Assembly (NCBI GenBank): GCA_024220505.1
Contig: JAKZZE010000001.1
Span: forward strand, 806,001 to 870,000
Reading direction: 5' to 3'
Origin: Rhizopus arrhizus
Lineage: Eukaryota; Mucoromycota; Mucoromycetes; Mucorales; Rhizopodaceae
DNA: 64,000 nt
The position numbers and the translations under genes are program-made. The notes under the pieces are model-generated. The model did not search any database. It worked only from the letters and a program-made list of their open reading frames with translations, and had not been told where the DNA came from. This document shows positions 1 to 12,500 of the stretch, in pieces. Position 1 is the stretch's first letter; each line of letters begins with the position of its first letter.

Positions 1-2098
1 ATTTTTTGCATCACCACAAACATAAACATAAGCTCCCTTCTCTAACAGTTCCCACATGGCTTGTCCATGTTCCATCAATCTATGCTGCACGTATATTTTC
101 TTTCCGGCTTCTTCACGGGAAAATGCTGTGATCAGACGAGATTCTTCTCCCAACACCTCAAACAGTTCAGGCCATTCTTCTTGATAAAGAAAATCCTCAG
201 CTCTGTTACGACAACCAAAAAACAAGATGGTAGGTCCCAATGGCTTGCCTTGTTTCTTTTGAAGCGCACGTTCTCTCACAAAACCACGAAAGGGAGCAAC
301 ACCTGTACCAGGGCCAATCATGATTACTGGGACAGAAGTATTTCTGGGTAATTTGAATTGAGATCGACGAATGTGAATAGGTACACGGGCCAATTTGCTT
401 TCGACGAAAAGAGAATCGTGAGGACCAGACAAGGAATATTCAGGAATGGTATTGTTCGGAGTCAATTGGTTGATGCGTTCATGAATACGCCAGAGATAGT
501 TGGTATTCACTCCATAGACTATTCTTCCTTCTTCGGGACTGTATTGAAGTGTCACGATGGTTGCAGTAATCATGTTGGGGCTTTCCATTGAGGAAGAAGA
601 GATGGAGTAATAACGAGGTTGAAGGCGAGAAATGCTTTCGATTACCAAGTCAAAAGGAACTGAGGCAAAGGCACCATTGACATCTAGAGATGCTTGTTCG
701 GCCAGCATATGTAATACTTCACCCAAGTTACGGTTCATGTCACTCACACGTTCACGATAAATATCTTTGTCGGATGAGAGCTTTTGAAGAGCTTCCTTGA
801 GGAATTCATTAGGTGCATACTCTACAAGAGACATCAAAACTTGACGAGAGACAGTAGAACATATATCGAGATAATGACGGAACACAGCACGATATGTTGT
901 AGGCACAGGGAATGGAAACCGCTTGGACGTAGCAGGATCAAGAGATTCCACATGAATTACAGTATCCAACTTATGTTGTAAGCCCAAGACCTGAGCAAGA
1001 CGATTGACTTCTACTTCATTATTAGTTGGCCAAATAGCGACATGATCACCTGTTTGATAAGAAAGGTTTGTGCCAGAGATATCAATTTCAATATGAAGGC
1101 AATGTCTATCACCACCCTTGAAAAGGTCTATTGAAGTTATTGGAGCATTATAGGGACGTTTAGCATCATAAACAACAGATCTAGAAACAAAACAAATAAA
1201 TATAAACAAGCACAAGTAAAGAAAACAGACTTACGAGCCATCTTTAAGCCATTCACCAATTTCACCCAAATAGACTTTGGCTTGATCATACACTGTTAAT
1301 TCATTCACCTTATAAGTAGCTTGATGAGATCCATCCTGCACATATCCACCATCCAAATCCAGAGCTTCACAAAATGCTGGCCACATGGATTCCTGCCAAG
1401 CCAAGAAATCTTCTTCCATCGTGCCATCATCATCTCCTTCTCCTCGTTCACCAATTCTCTTGGCACCCAATTTAATCAATCGACTGTCGATTTTTCTAAT
1501 CACTTCATTGTAATGTTCATAAGTTTTATTACCGAGACCAAAGGCAATATATCGAAGGTTTTCAAGGCGATTGGACGTAGAAGAAAAGGTGGGTGATTCG
1601 TCTGTCAAGAGATTCCAAAGTTCAACTGCATTATCGGTGGGTTCACCTTCACCATAGGTAGACATGATAAAGAACACCAAATAATCATTAGGCACAGTAT
1701 CAAGATAGCTGAGATCATATTGTTCAATGTCTGCCGTCATGGCGCTGACACCGTACTTTTGTGTACATTCCTTGGCCAGACGTGCAGCAAAATCTTCGGC
1801 TGTACCTGTTTGTGAACCATAAAAGAAAATAACTCGACGACCCTGATTAAAGTATGTTATAAAAAATTGATGTATTCACATTATATTTTACCTGCTGCTG
1901 CATCACTTTAACAAAGTTGCGTTCTTGCTTTGGGCTTTCTTGTTCTATCTCAGCTTTCTTTGTACTGGCGGTAGTCGTATGAGAAAGTCGACCACTGACT
2001 TGATTTTTGATAAACCAGGCGATGGTGCCAAGACCAAGGGTACCCAACAGCACTATTTCTAGATTTTGATACAAGTGTTGTGTATTATTGCGAATCAT
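1..2098 (-). CDS. NADPH-cytochrome P450 reductase (3' end cut off by window)
   Basis: Exons on the minus strand: 2098-1892, 1842-1235 and 1180 to beyond base 1, giving 665 in-phase codons. The protein begins with a single N-terminal membrane anchor (about residues 13-30). It then has an FMN-binding flavodoxin domain (FYGSQTGTAED at about 76-86; STYGEGEP), the FAD motif PRYYSIS (near base 600), the NADPH motif GPGTGVAPFRGF (near base 295) and FFGCRN. The last visible residues, VYVCGDAKN, belong to the C-terminal NADPH-binding region, so only about 20-30 residues lie outside the window. The family passes electrons from NADPH through FAD and FMN to microsomal P450s and sterol-pathway enzymes on the ER. 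Both introns (1843-1891 and 1181-1234) have GT..AG ends. The start ATG at 2098 opens directly into the anchor. No damage is visible. Confidence 0.95.
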
Positions 2099-2716
2099 GT
2101 TTAAAAAAAGTGAAAAAACAAACAAAAAGGAGGAGCATGAGGCTTTATATATTGATCTTCTTGTCTCACGGTAAAACATTTGCCGAGATAACCTTATTGG
2201 CAGCAACGGCGAGTTTCGCTACGCTATTTGACCTTTATGGAAAATTCTGAGTTGCGTCAGTCTAAACTTTACTTTTTTGTCTTTTATTTTTAGAAATCAT
2301 TCACCAAACTCAATTTTATTGGACTCTGCTTTATAACTTATACGAGGCGTAGGAAGGAACGCTATAAACCCTGCTCCGTGCTAATTATAATGTTTCATAT
2401 GGTAATGAAATTGAATTGTCTGTTGTCTATATATTGTTACTCAACTGTAGGGAAGGTTTCCTATTCTGAGATACACTCGTTCATGCTTTAAAAAACCTCT
2501 TTTTTTTATTATCTGTCATATCAAAGTATAAATCCATGTCTGAGGACTTTCTTTCGATTTAATGATGAAAATGAAATAGGCACATTATGAAATATTGAAA
2601 TTAAGAAAGAAGATCAATGAGAGACTAATGCATTATATTCTATTTAAATCCTAATGAAAACTAATTTTACATGATATGGATAAACGCAACAATATATATG
2701 GCAGTACATACAGCCT

Positions 2717-2756
<40 letters not shown>

Positions 2757-4045
2757 TCAGTCAGAACTGAAACCTAAGTATCATTATATTGTTGGATGAG
2801 GAAGGAGGTACAGGGCACATAAAGGGGTCATAAAGAACTATTATCAGATTGTCATCAACTGGAAATAGAAAATCATTAAGCATTATGATAATTTGGCATT
2901 AACAGTCAGATAGTTTGCTTCCATGGAAACATACCCTACAGTGTACATCTTAATGGTCTTTACTGCTTTATAAAGAACGTTATTACCAGCGTTATCAAAC
3001 ATAGCCTTTGAAGTTTATGTAATTAAATTACTTTCCTTTAAAACTTTGATTCAGTAAGGTTCATGATAAATGCATCCAATTCTGTCTGGATCAAATTTGA
3101 ATGAAAGTTCATGGCTGTTAGCAAGCGATTGTAGTATCAAATCATATTCTAGATTTCCTTTATTTATTTTTACAAGTCCCAATATATTTAAACCTCTCAA
3201 TACGTTCCATATTCGTAAAATATTAGCCGTTCTTTTGAACTTTTATTTTAAATTAATAGGTTATTGCGCATTGAATCTCGGAGGCCCCGTTTTTCCAGAA
3301 TTCCGATCCAATTGTTTAAATAGATTCGCATTATACACTAGTAAATATTTGTTTAGTCGTAGATGGACACAAGGCAACCCTAATATTATTCAAAACGGGA
3401 AATTTTCTATAGTAAAACATAAGACACAAAATGGAGCTTGTCTGTTCGTTTCATTAACAAGTAAACAGAGAAAGGAAGAGAATAACAAATGACGCATACT
3501 CTTTTGTTATTTACAGTGCTGTAATTGCATGATGACTTTTATTAGCCTTTTCAAATACAAACACGTTTTCTCTGTCGGAAATGTATTGCCATATTTCATG
3601 AGAAAAGTACAGGAAAAGAGTGGTATGTATACCATAGCTACGTAAAGAAACGATGGATCAAATAAATGAGTCAAAGGTACGCCGAAAGCTATTAGCCAAT
3701 GTTTCGGGGTAATCCGTAGACAGATCTCTGACTACGCATATTTTTTGAGTCACTGCTTATCGAAAGCCTCCTGAGCTATCTTCTATTTACTCAGCAATTT
3801 TTACTTACCATAGAACATTCTCTGGTTTTATATCACTGGCTAACTTCAATACAAACAATAACAAGTTTTTTTTTTGCCTAAGCCAATTGAGCTTGTTGCT
3901 TTTGAATTATAAATTTTAATCTCAGAAAATTGGATTGATTCCCATCCTTTCATCGGCTGATGGAGTGGGGCACACAATGAGAGAATGATTGAGGAACAGG
4001 AAACATCCATCAAAAAAACTCCCTCTCTTTTTTCATTTTGATAAA
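2099..4045. other. Intergenic region with poly(T) tract
   Basis: No gene is recognised in this 1.9 kb. It holds a 35-nt T run at 2719-2753. One open frame of 140 codons on the plus strand (3070-3492) starts with ATG, but its product resembles no family I know and its composition follows the AT-rich background. I do not call it a gene. The segment must hold the promoter of the reductase on its left side and that of eL39 on its right. Confidence 0.5.
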
Positions 4046-4312
4046 ATGGTAAACACATGCAAAATGGACGGATGGATGGATAGATGGATTAACTTGTGTA
4101 CATAGCCTTCTCAAAAGTCATTCATCACCAAGGTTAAGCTTGGCAAGGCCAAGAAGCAAAACCGTCCTTTGCCTCACTGGTTCCGTCTCAAGACTGACAC
4201 CAAGATTCGGTAAATACATTTAAAAAGGTTAATGAAAGCATCGATTAACATTATTTTTTATAGTTGGAACGCCAAGAGACGTAACTGGCGTCACACCAAG
4301 TTGAACATTTAA
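4046..4312 (+). CDS. RPL39: 60S ribosomal protein eL39
   Basis: Exons 4046-4048, 4106-4209 and 4264-4312 join to 51 codons plus stop, exactly the family length. The core [20 protein letters not shown], followed by [16 protein letters not shown] at the C-terminus, is unmistakable eL39, a tiny basic protein lining the ribosomal exit tunnel. The first coding exon is just the ATG: GT follows at 4049 and the acceptor TAG ends at 4105, so residue 2 onward ([12 protein letters not shown]) comes from exon 2. No other upstream frame can supply a start, because an in-frame TAG, the acceptor itself, sits directly before CCT TCT. Yeast RPL39 is also interrupted near its start. The gene is too short and split to show as a long ORF. 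Confidence 0.95.
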
Positions 4313-4853
4313 GCAAATTATTACTTTGGAACAGAATTATTATTTTTTTGCTTTGTAATTAAAAAAAACAACACTGCTTGAATGATCTTTTAAATCATGA
4401 CTTTTTGTACATTGGAAAGGAAAATGAAAAAGAGAGTGTGTGTAGGTGTATGTGCGTGTGTGTGTATAGGTTATGCTTTAGTAAGTAATCAATTGTATAT
4501 CCTTACTGCAATGAGTATGAAATAGAACTAGAAATACAGTAAAGGGACATGCTTATGCGATGAACAAATACATACCCTTTGTTTTTAAGCTCTTTATAAG
4601 CAGGACTTACAAATATTTTCAAGCGAGTATATAGCAATCATGCTTTGTTTACTGTATTGAAGGAAGCATCTAGTTTCACGTGAAAATAATGATAGCCTTT
4701 CTCTTATCAATCACAAAAAGTACACAATCTGAGGATACTCTTGACTTGTATACGTGTTTTATCTGCTTTATTAATTTTCATTTCATAAGAACACATTTTA
4801 GTGTTTGGCATAAAATTTTAGATGTGATTTGTATTGAAACTCCCTTTTCTCTT
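4313..4853. other. Intergenic region
   Basis: Lies between eL39 and the CBS-like gene. It contains a GT-rich microsatellite-like stretch near 4436-4468. An open frame runs in from 4680 ahead of the CBS-like start, but it does not resemble the family N-terminus, so I place the start at 4854. Nothing else is seen. Confidence 0.4.
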
Positions 4854-6519
4854 ATGTTTCCCTCGGTCATTGACAATTTGACTCAAATTGTGGGTTCAAC
4901 ACCCATGATTAAACTGACTCCTCAAAACAAAGGTTTTACGAACAACAATAGAAATAATAATAATATACTAATGTTTTTTTTTTTTACAGTCAACATTTTA
5001 GCTAAATTGGAACTTAGTAATCCGACTGGAAGTGTAAAGGACAGACTTGCAAAATATCTTCTTGAAGGTAAAAAAAAAAAAAAAAAAAAAAAAGACATGT
5101 AAAAAAAGAGAAAGTACTCAATCCAAACAAGAACATGAGAAAAAGCCAACTTTTGAACAAGAAAAGAAACGTACACTGATTATACCTACCAGCGGAAACT
5201 TGGGTATTTCACTTGCCTCTTTGGCAGCCAAACGCAATTATCGCATCATTGCCATCTTACCCGAACGTACCTCTAGCGACCGTATCGCGTTATTAAAGTC
5301 CTTGGGAGTCGAGATCTTGCGTACACCAAACGAGGTGCTTCCAGAGGCAGCTGAAAGTGCTTATTCTGTCGCTGCCAGGTTAGCTGAGCAGTTGCCTGAT
5401 GCACTTGTGTTGGATGAATCCAAGTTGCGTGATATGACACCCCATCATCAATTAGCAGAAGAGATACTTCAGCAAACAAAGATGCTGATTGACTTTCTTT
5501 TGTGGGTGTTGAATCAGGATCTATGTTGACAGGTGTTGCAAGATATTTAAAGGAAAAGATACCTAATTTGAAAGTGATTGGTGTTGAGCCTGTTGAATCT
5601 GTTTTCAGTGGTCAACAAGGAACAGCTGTTAATTTATTTGTAGGAAGAAGATATCTTTATATAGTTGTATTCATATGATCTTTTTTATAGGACTGGAAAA
5701 TTGAAGATTTAGGAAACAACTTTATTCCAAACAGTCTAGACAAGTCTATTGTGGATGAATGGATTAAAGTATCTGATAAAGAAGCATTCTCTGCTGCCCG
5801 TCGTATGATTCGTGATGAAGGTATCCTTTGTGGTCCTTCATCAGGTGCAGTCATCACTGCAGCTGCTCGTCATGCTCAAACAGTCATCTCAGAACACAGC
5901 TCACATACTTTTACCTCAGTCGTCATCTTGAACGACAGCGCCAAAAACTACACCTCGACCTTATTGTCTGATGATTGGTTATTTGAGAATGATTTAGCAG
6001 ATGATCTGATGGCAACTGAGCTAGAATATCTCTCACAAAGCAGATACAGAGCTGCTAGTGTAGAGGATCTTCAGCTGCCTGCTGCAGTTACAATTGCACC
6101 CACGAGTACCGTTGGACATGCGATTGATTTGATGCTTGAAAGAGAGTATTCTCAGTTACCTGTCATCAAACCTGACAATCGAAAGCTGGTCGGTTATGTT
6201 TCCTTGAGTGCATTACAAGACCGTTTGAATAATAATTCGGTCAATCTCAATAGTCATGTAGATTCCTGTATGTCTTCTTTCAAAAAGGAAAGCACTAGAA
6301 AATATCAAGTCATTACTCCTGATACAAGCTTAGCGGATCTCGGTAATGTTTTTTTTTTTAAAATATTATCAAATCAATCTATATTCACTCTCCTTTATAG
6401 CTAAATTCTTTGAAAAGAATTCATTTGCAGTAATCACGGATTCGAATAGAAAATGGTGTCTTGGTGTTGCTACAAAGTATGATTTGATTAGTTTTTTGCA
6501 TAGAAGACAATTTTTGTAA
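4854..6519 (+). CDS. Cystathionine beta-synthase-like protein, apparent frameshift
   Basis: Exons: 4854-4932, 4990-5067, about 5132-5639 (its 5' edge is uncertain because the preceding intron begins with 24 A), 5691-6342 and 6401-6519. The protein opens with a fold-type II PLP domain: IDNLTQIVGSTPMIKL, PTGSVKDRLAKYLLE (Schiff-base lysine) and PTSGNLG. It then has GVEP and LCGPSSGAV, and finally two CBS (Bateman) repeats at about 6040-6500. The family condenses serine with homocysteine. Near 5500-5501 the frame slips: coding resumes as GVESGSMLTGV one frame over, consistent with a single missing base in a T run. Two glycine-rich motifs also differ from the usual SGNTG and GTGGT, so this may be a divergent paralogue. 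If the slip is real the gene is broken; if it is an assembly error the protein is about 490 residues. Its stop lies 11 bp from that of the convergent dynactin p24 gene. Confidence 0.85.
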
Positions 6520-6530
6520 TAAACAAGTCT

Positions 6531-7251
6531 TTATTGGTTTTGCTTTTGATGTTCAAGTGTTGTCAGATGTGTTTCCATACTTGTTAATATATTATCCCAA
6601 GCAATGAATATTTCAGATACTGTATTTACCTATTCATTATATGAATGATAAGCTATATAATTTCGCTATTGTACTTACTGTCTTGTTGTATCTTTCCATT
6701 AAATCAGATATTTCCTTTGTTAATTGATTCAATTGTTTGGTCTGATTCACATGTATTACATCCATACTTGATAATTGTGGCTTTAATTTATCAACCACTA
6801 ATAATGTGTAAGTAAATGATGATAGCAGTAAATTATTCTTACCTTCAAGTTCAGTTCCACTTACAACATGTTCAAGTGATTTGACCTGCTTCACCTCTTG
6901 CGCAAACTTTTTCAAATCATCTTGTGCAGCTAATAGCAATTCTGTTTTGACATCAGTCGATAATAGCTCTCTCTCTAGGGAATAAGTTGAAGTATTTGGG
7001 TTAAGTAATTTTGAGTGGGTATCATCTAACTAACGATGAGTTTTTAGTTGCGTTTTGCAAGTGTATACATTACATTTTTCAATAAAGTATTTAATAGATT
7101 TGTTATTTTGGTAAATGGAACTGAGTTCTTTTCTTAAAAGCTCCATCCTTTTTATAATGACCTCATTGGTGCTCTTATTTTGTTGTTGTTGTTGTCCATA
7201 AAGAATATATTCTAAATGTCTTAATCTTGCTTCAAACCCGTGTTCATCCAT
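6531..7251 (-). CDS. DCTN3: Dynactin subunit 3 (p24)
   Basis: Exons 7251-7074, 7025-6843, 6797-6679 and 6629-6531 join to 192 codons plus stop (human p24 is 186). The N-terminal heptad-like LRHLEYILYG and the C-terminal YNKTVNTVSEIFIAWDNIL align without gaps with the p22/p24 subunit (YNKT...QFVQWDELL). The whole protein is predicted alpha-helical. p24 sits in the dynactin shoulder, which links p150Glued and p50 to the Arp1 filament for dynein transport. The ATG at 7251 is preferred to upstream codons because the family motif starts immediately after it. Introns are 45-49 nt with good ends. It is divergent from the transporter on its right. Dynactin p150 lies only 2.3 kb away, beyond that transporter. 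Confidence 0.85.
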
Positions 7252-7870
7252 GATTATGAAAGAGAAAGAAAAGGCCAATCAAAATCCTTTAGAATGAAAG
7301 CTGCTGAGTTGCAATATTTCCTCCTTAGAAGGGATTGTACTTGTTCACTGAGAACTCTCTTGACTTTTAGTGGATGCATGTATACGAGTTTAAAGGTTCT
7401 CAACATTAGTATGAATTCTTAGACACAAATTACGCTTCTTTATAAATTAAATATTAAGCTAAGAAATTAAGTCTAGGACGTTGGTCTCGGAATGAATAGT
7501 ATTTAGTCCCTTTCTTGTTATCGTTCGTTATCATTCATGTCGCGTTTAATAAATAAATAAAAAAAGCACATAAATACACAGATGAATAACACTCATCTTT
7601 ACATTCTTTTAATTTATAAAAAGATAATTTCAGGAGGGTGGACTGTATATAAATAAAATCTCTCTACTGTGATTACCACTTGAAAAAAAGAGGGGCTGAA
7701 GAGCATTTGATGTCACTCTACTGCAAAATATATAGAACATTTGCTGATTACCAAAAATAGTAAATATTCTTTAGGTCACACACATCTACACAAATATTTT
7801 TTATTTGCTTATATTCAGCTTATCTTTTTTTTTTTTCTTTTCTCTTTTTCTTTTTTATATTTCTATTTTG
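7252..7870. other. Divergent promoter region
   Basis: About 620 bp between the starts of dynactin p24 (minus) and the amino acid transporter (plus). It is AT-rich with a pyrimidine-rich T/C tract at 7822-7860 directly before the transporter ATG. No conserved element is recognised. Confidence 0.4.
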
Positions 7871-9438
7871 ATGACAAAATATCAATCCATTGTGGATACA
7901 AGTGATAGAGATTCATCTATTTCATCCTATCGTGCTATTTCTGAATTTGGAAGTGCTTTGGATGATCAAAGACCTTTATTAACGAATGATACAGAAGACT
8001 TGTCTATTTGTCACACTGTTTATGCTTATGAGGATGAACCAAGTGCAACAATTGCGAGTTGTTCTATTAATTTAGCCAATACAATCTTAGGTACTGGTAT
8101 GCTGGCCATGGTAAATGATATTTTATAAACTGTACAATTAAAAGAGTACTGATATAAAATAGCCTTCTGCATTAGCATCAGTAGGTTTAATACCTGGTAT
8201 TATTTTAATTTTATATGCTGGATGCACATCAGGCCTTGGACTTTATTTTCTTTCACAATGTGCAGATAAAGTTGGAAACAGACAGGCATCTTTTACTTCA
8301 TTATCTAAACTGACTTGGCCTAAATTGGGTATATTTTTTGATTTAGCGATTGCCATTAAATGCTTTGGTGTTGCTATTAGTTATTTAATTATCATTGGGG
8401 ACCTTATGCCACAAGTAGGTTATATAAACACATAGCATATTAGTATTAATAGATAAACAGGTCATTCTTTCTTTCTTTCATGGATCTGAACATAATGAAT
8501 TATTAATGGACCGTCGAGTGTGGATTACATTATTCATGATAACTGCAGTTGGGCCACTGAGTTATTTAAGAAGATTGGATTCATTAAAATATACAAGCCT
8601 TATTGCCTTATTTGCTGTAGGATATCTTGTAGCTATTGTTGTTTATCATTTCCTATCGCCCAATTTCCCACCACCACCACCTGAATCCATTGAATATTTC
8701 AGTTTTAGTTCAAAAATATTTAGTCAGTTGCCAGTTTTTATCTTTGCTTTTACTTGTCACCAAAATGTAAGCCTTATAAGCAAAAAAAAAAAAAAAAAAA
8801 AAAAAGACAGGACATTAACGACGCAGTTAGATCTTTTCGGTTTATAATGAGTTAAAAGATAACAGCGAGAGATCAGTGATTAGAGTCATTTTGAATTCTA
8901 TTGGGTCAGCTGCTTTTATTTATGAACTAGTGGCTGTCCTTGGTTACTTGTCTTTTGGTAAAAATGTAAAAGGAAATATTATTCTAGAATGTAAGTGTGT
9001 ACAGTTGTATCGCTCTGCCCATTATTAATCAACATAACAGATCCTCAAAGCTATTTTGTTGCTTTTGGTCGATTGGCTATCGTCATTCTTGTCATTTTTA
9101 GCTACCCACTTCAAGCACACCCTTGCAGAGCCTCTTTAGAAAAAACACTGGCTCATCACACCAGCCATAAACGATCTCACTTTATCTTGACTACCACAAT
9201 CCTTGTACTTAGTTTCCTTGTAGCTATCTCTATCTCACAATTAGATATCGTCTTGTCCTTTGTTGGCTCTACTGGATCAACCTCTATTTCTTTTATTTTA
9301 CCTGGTCTGTTTTATTTCAAAATATTCCGAGATGATGCTTGGTATCATTGGAAGCGACTTGTTTCCTTGTTTTTGATTATTTATGGTCTATCGGTCATGA
9401 CGATCTGTTTAACATTTAATATTAAGCGTCTTTTGTAG
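7871..9438 (+). CDS. Vacuolar amino acid transporter, AVT/SLC38-like (AAAP family)
   Basis: Exons 7871-8110, 8163-8414, 8461-8766, 8831-8990 and 9041-9438 give 451 codons plus stop. After a hydrophilic N-terminus of about 60 residues comes the family signature ANTILGTGMLAMPSALASVG (TM1), followed by about ten more hydrophobic segments. FTCHQNIFSVYNEL and FSYPLQAHPCRASL are typical of AVT5/6/7-type transporters, which move amino acids across the vacuolar membrane by proton exchange. The ATG at 7871 is chosen over an upstream in-frame start because the upstream codons are a low-complexity F/L tract. The third intron carries 24 consecutive A soon after its donor (8782-8805). It ends convergently with dynactin p150, 151 bp away. 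Confidence 0.88.
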
Positions 9439-9589
9439 TCCTATAGAATAATAAACTTCTCATTACATTTATTAACTGATCGCTCATCATAAAAGGGGTC
9501 ACAGTATGTACGGTTTTTATTTTTTATGATTATTATTATAGACAAGTGACAAAAAGAAGATGAGGAATATGTAAAACAACAGTAAAAAT

Positions 9590-12500
9590 TTAAGACTGTA
9601 TAAAGATACGGTGAAGTTTTTCAAATTCAATTGCACTCTTTAAATGAACACAGTGCCTGGAAGTAGTGTTTGTTGTATCTTGGAGAATGGGTATCTTGAC
9701 AAGTCCAAGCATTTGTGTTGATTCAGAAGGCTCCTAAAGACATTCCATGTCAGTAAATAAAATATCAAATGATGAAGCTTATTTACCTTCTTTTGTGTGA
9801 ACTGGAGTTGGCTCTTTATTTGATCTCTCAACTGCTCGCTACGTTGTTTGAGTGTGTATAATACAGATTGCTGCGTTTGGTATTGATAATCAGGAAGTTT
9901 TTTTCCACTTTGTGAATTGTTCTTATCACTTGAAAGCTGAACAACCCTTGGGGACGCACCTGCCGAACGTAAATCTTTCACTAATACTCTGGTTTCTCGA
10001 GCAATCGATTTCAAGTGATCATCCACAGTAAACTCCTTGGTTGGTTCTACCAAGTCTAAACGAAGCGAACGTATAAAATCCAACTTTTTTAATTCCGTAT
10101 TCTCTGCTCTCAAGTATCGAATCGAATTCTTCAAAGCTTCCATCTGTCCCGACATTTCATAATAATTGCCTGCCATCTCTTGCATTGTCGTTGTATCCTC
10201 ATGCTCTGTCAAGTCAAATGTAGCTGCCTTGCGTATCAAAGACTGTCGCTTCTCCTCTCGACGATTGGCTTCCTTTTTCAACTGATTGATCTCTGCCTCG
10301 AGTGCATCGTTTTCGTTTTGCAAGTTCTCCATGGTCTCTGCATACAGTTGCTCTTGATTCATTGATTTTTCTAAATCTTCTTCCAGGCGCTTGACGTGTT
10401 CAATTTCTTTTTTGGCAACTTCCATTCTTTTTTCAAGTAAATTAATTTTAACATCTGCTTCTTGAAGAGATTGATCCTATACACACACATTGGTATTAGT
10501 CTGTGTATAATGTATGCACATTTGTCCCTGTACCTTTAATTTAATGTCTTTAATCAATTTTATAATCTCTTCGTTATGTTGCTGTAGCTTATGTTCAAGC
10601 TCGTGATTCACAACTACTTCTGCTTTAATATCTGAAGCACGTTGAATCCAGGGCGCAACCTTGGTTGTAACTAATTAAAAAAATGTTAGAATAAAACTAC
10701 ATATAAGCAACTTGATTTACTTTTGTCCAATTTATCATCACATTCTACTTGTGAATGAGTTGTCTCAAGCTCATTTGTTAACGTCTTAAGTGTTCGAAGA
10801 GAGCTCTCCCACATGGAGCTCTCTGCCATTTCAAATATTTCATCTCCTTTCTCGCGAAGTAATTGTTTTATAAAAGATAGCTCAAGTGGTTCATGGCTTC
10901 CTCTCTTGGCATCTACATAACTAGCCAGTTCCTTGTATACCTATTCTAATCGCTTTAAAAACCTTTTACTTGCCCGCGGGTATATTACTTACATCGAAAC
11001 AAAATCTGCATAATTTTTTGCTAATAGAACAGAGCATCTTGAAACGATTTAAATAGTCTGCTTTTAATGTCATTGCCTCTTCAAACTTGTCTTCTAATTG
11101 ACGCATCAATTTTCTATTTGTATAAAATGATGAGCAACTCATCCATATTATTATTATGCTACTTACTTTGCTATAATTTTACTGTTCTTTGCTTGTGTAA
11201 TCAATCGCCCAAGTGGCTCCATATAATCTTGTTCCATCTGTCCTACACCTTCATCAATGACTAAGCCATCCTTCTTTACTGAGTTATCCAATAACTGTCT
11301 GGCAAATGTAAAGATAACAATCATTCTATCCGCATTCAGATCCAATGCTTTAGTTAAACCAAAAAATTGGTCTGCATTGTTCTTTTCTTGCTGTCCACTC
11401 AAATTAGCTTCTACCAAGTGTTCTACTTGAGAGATGATTCTTTGAAGCTCGGTTAAGCAGTGTGTTTCATTCATTTGATCTGTTCTAAATAATTCAACAA
11501 TGCCATTCATCTTTCTCTCGACGCCTATCAAGTCAAGGTAGACTTTGCCCATCTCTGTAAATGTATTAGGCTCACAGTTCTTAACGTGTGTTTGGAATCG
11601 TGCGGATAAGGAACTTAACCACCCAGCTCTTTGTTTAATCTATACAAATATTAGCCATTTAGTAAAATTCTGGTTTTCCTTTCTGTTACCTCGCAAATGA
11701 TAATCAAGTTTTCTGTAACACTATCCATGATCTTTTCGCTAATAGGATAATTTTGATCCAAATGTTTAATGATCAAATCAGACTTGAATTCAAGTCTCTT
11801 GAACAAAAGCAAGCAAGAAATAGGGTCGTTCTCTGTCTTGAAGAAGGGTTCGGGCAAATAAGGCTGAATCATGTTCAATCGATCGTTAGCCTGTGACGCT
11901 TCCAATTTACGCAGCTCAATGTCAATTGATTTAGCTTGAGCCTTCATCACCGTCGTCTGCAATTGAAGATTAAGCGACATCATGGCCTGAGATTGACTAC
12001 TGAGCGTCATTTTTTCAGTCTGATCGTCTTTTTCTTTTCGTTTCAATTCTTTCAAATCGTTTTGCAAGTGACTCACAAGCTGTCTGAATTGCTCTATTGT
12101 AGTCTCATAATCTGCTATGGTCTCTTCGTTGGCTCTTAATCGCTCTACCTGCTCTCTCAGTAGCATGTCTCTGTGATCAATTTCGGCTTGTAATTGTCGT
12201 TCTGTCTCGACATGGTTCTCTTCTAATTCATCTGCAAGCTCCTTGAGTGCTTCAAGATCGTCTACTGTTGCCTTTAATTCTTCCATTTTTTCTGTCAGGT
12301 TTAAGTTTTTCTCAGTCAATTGTTCTACCAAATCCTCTGTTCCTACAGCATCATCTAGCTGCATCTTTAAATCTTCAACTAATATTTCAGCAGTCATCAG
12401 TTGTTCCTTCACCTTTTCATATTGGTCTATAAAATAATATATATTAAACTCCTTTACTTATATGGTGAAGAGAGACCTACATCGAAGTTCTTCCAATTCA

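Noticed and set aside
3070..3492. 140-codon ATG-initiated open frame between P450 reductase and eL39
   Set aside because: No family resemblance, AT-driven composition and no splice or promoter support; likely chance.
4680..4853. Upstream extension of the CBS-like frame
   Set aside because: Does not resemble the family N-terminus; the ATG at 4854 fits better.
8991..9004. 14-nt GT..AG unit in the transporter
   Set aside because: Too short for a spliceosomal intron; the acceptor at 9040 restores the conserved Tyr-Pro and frame.
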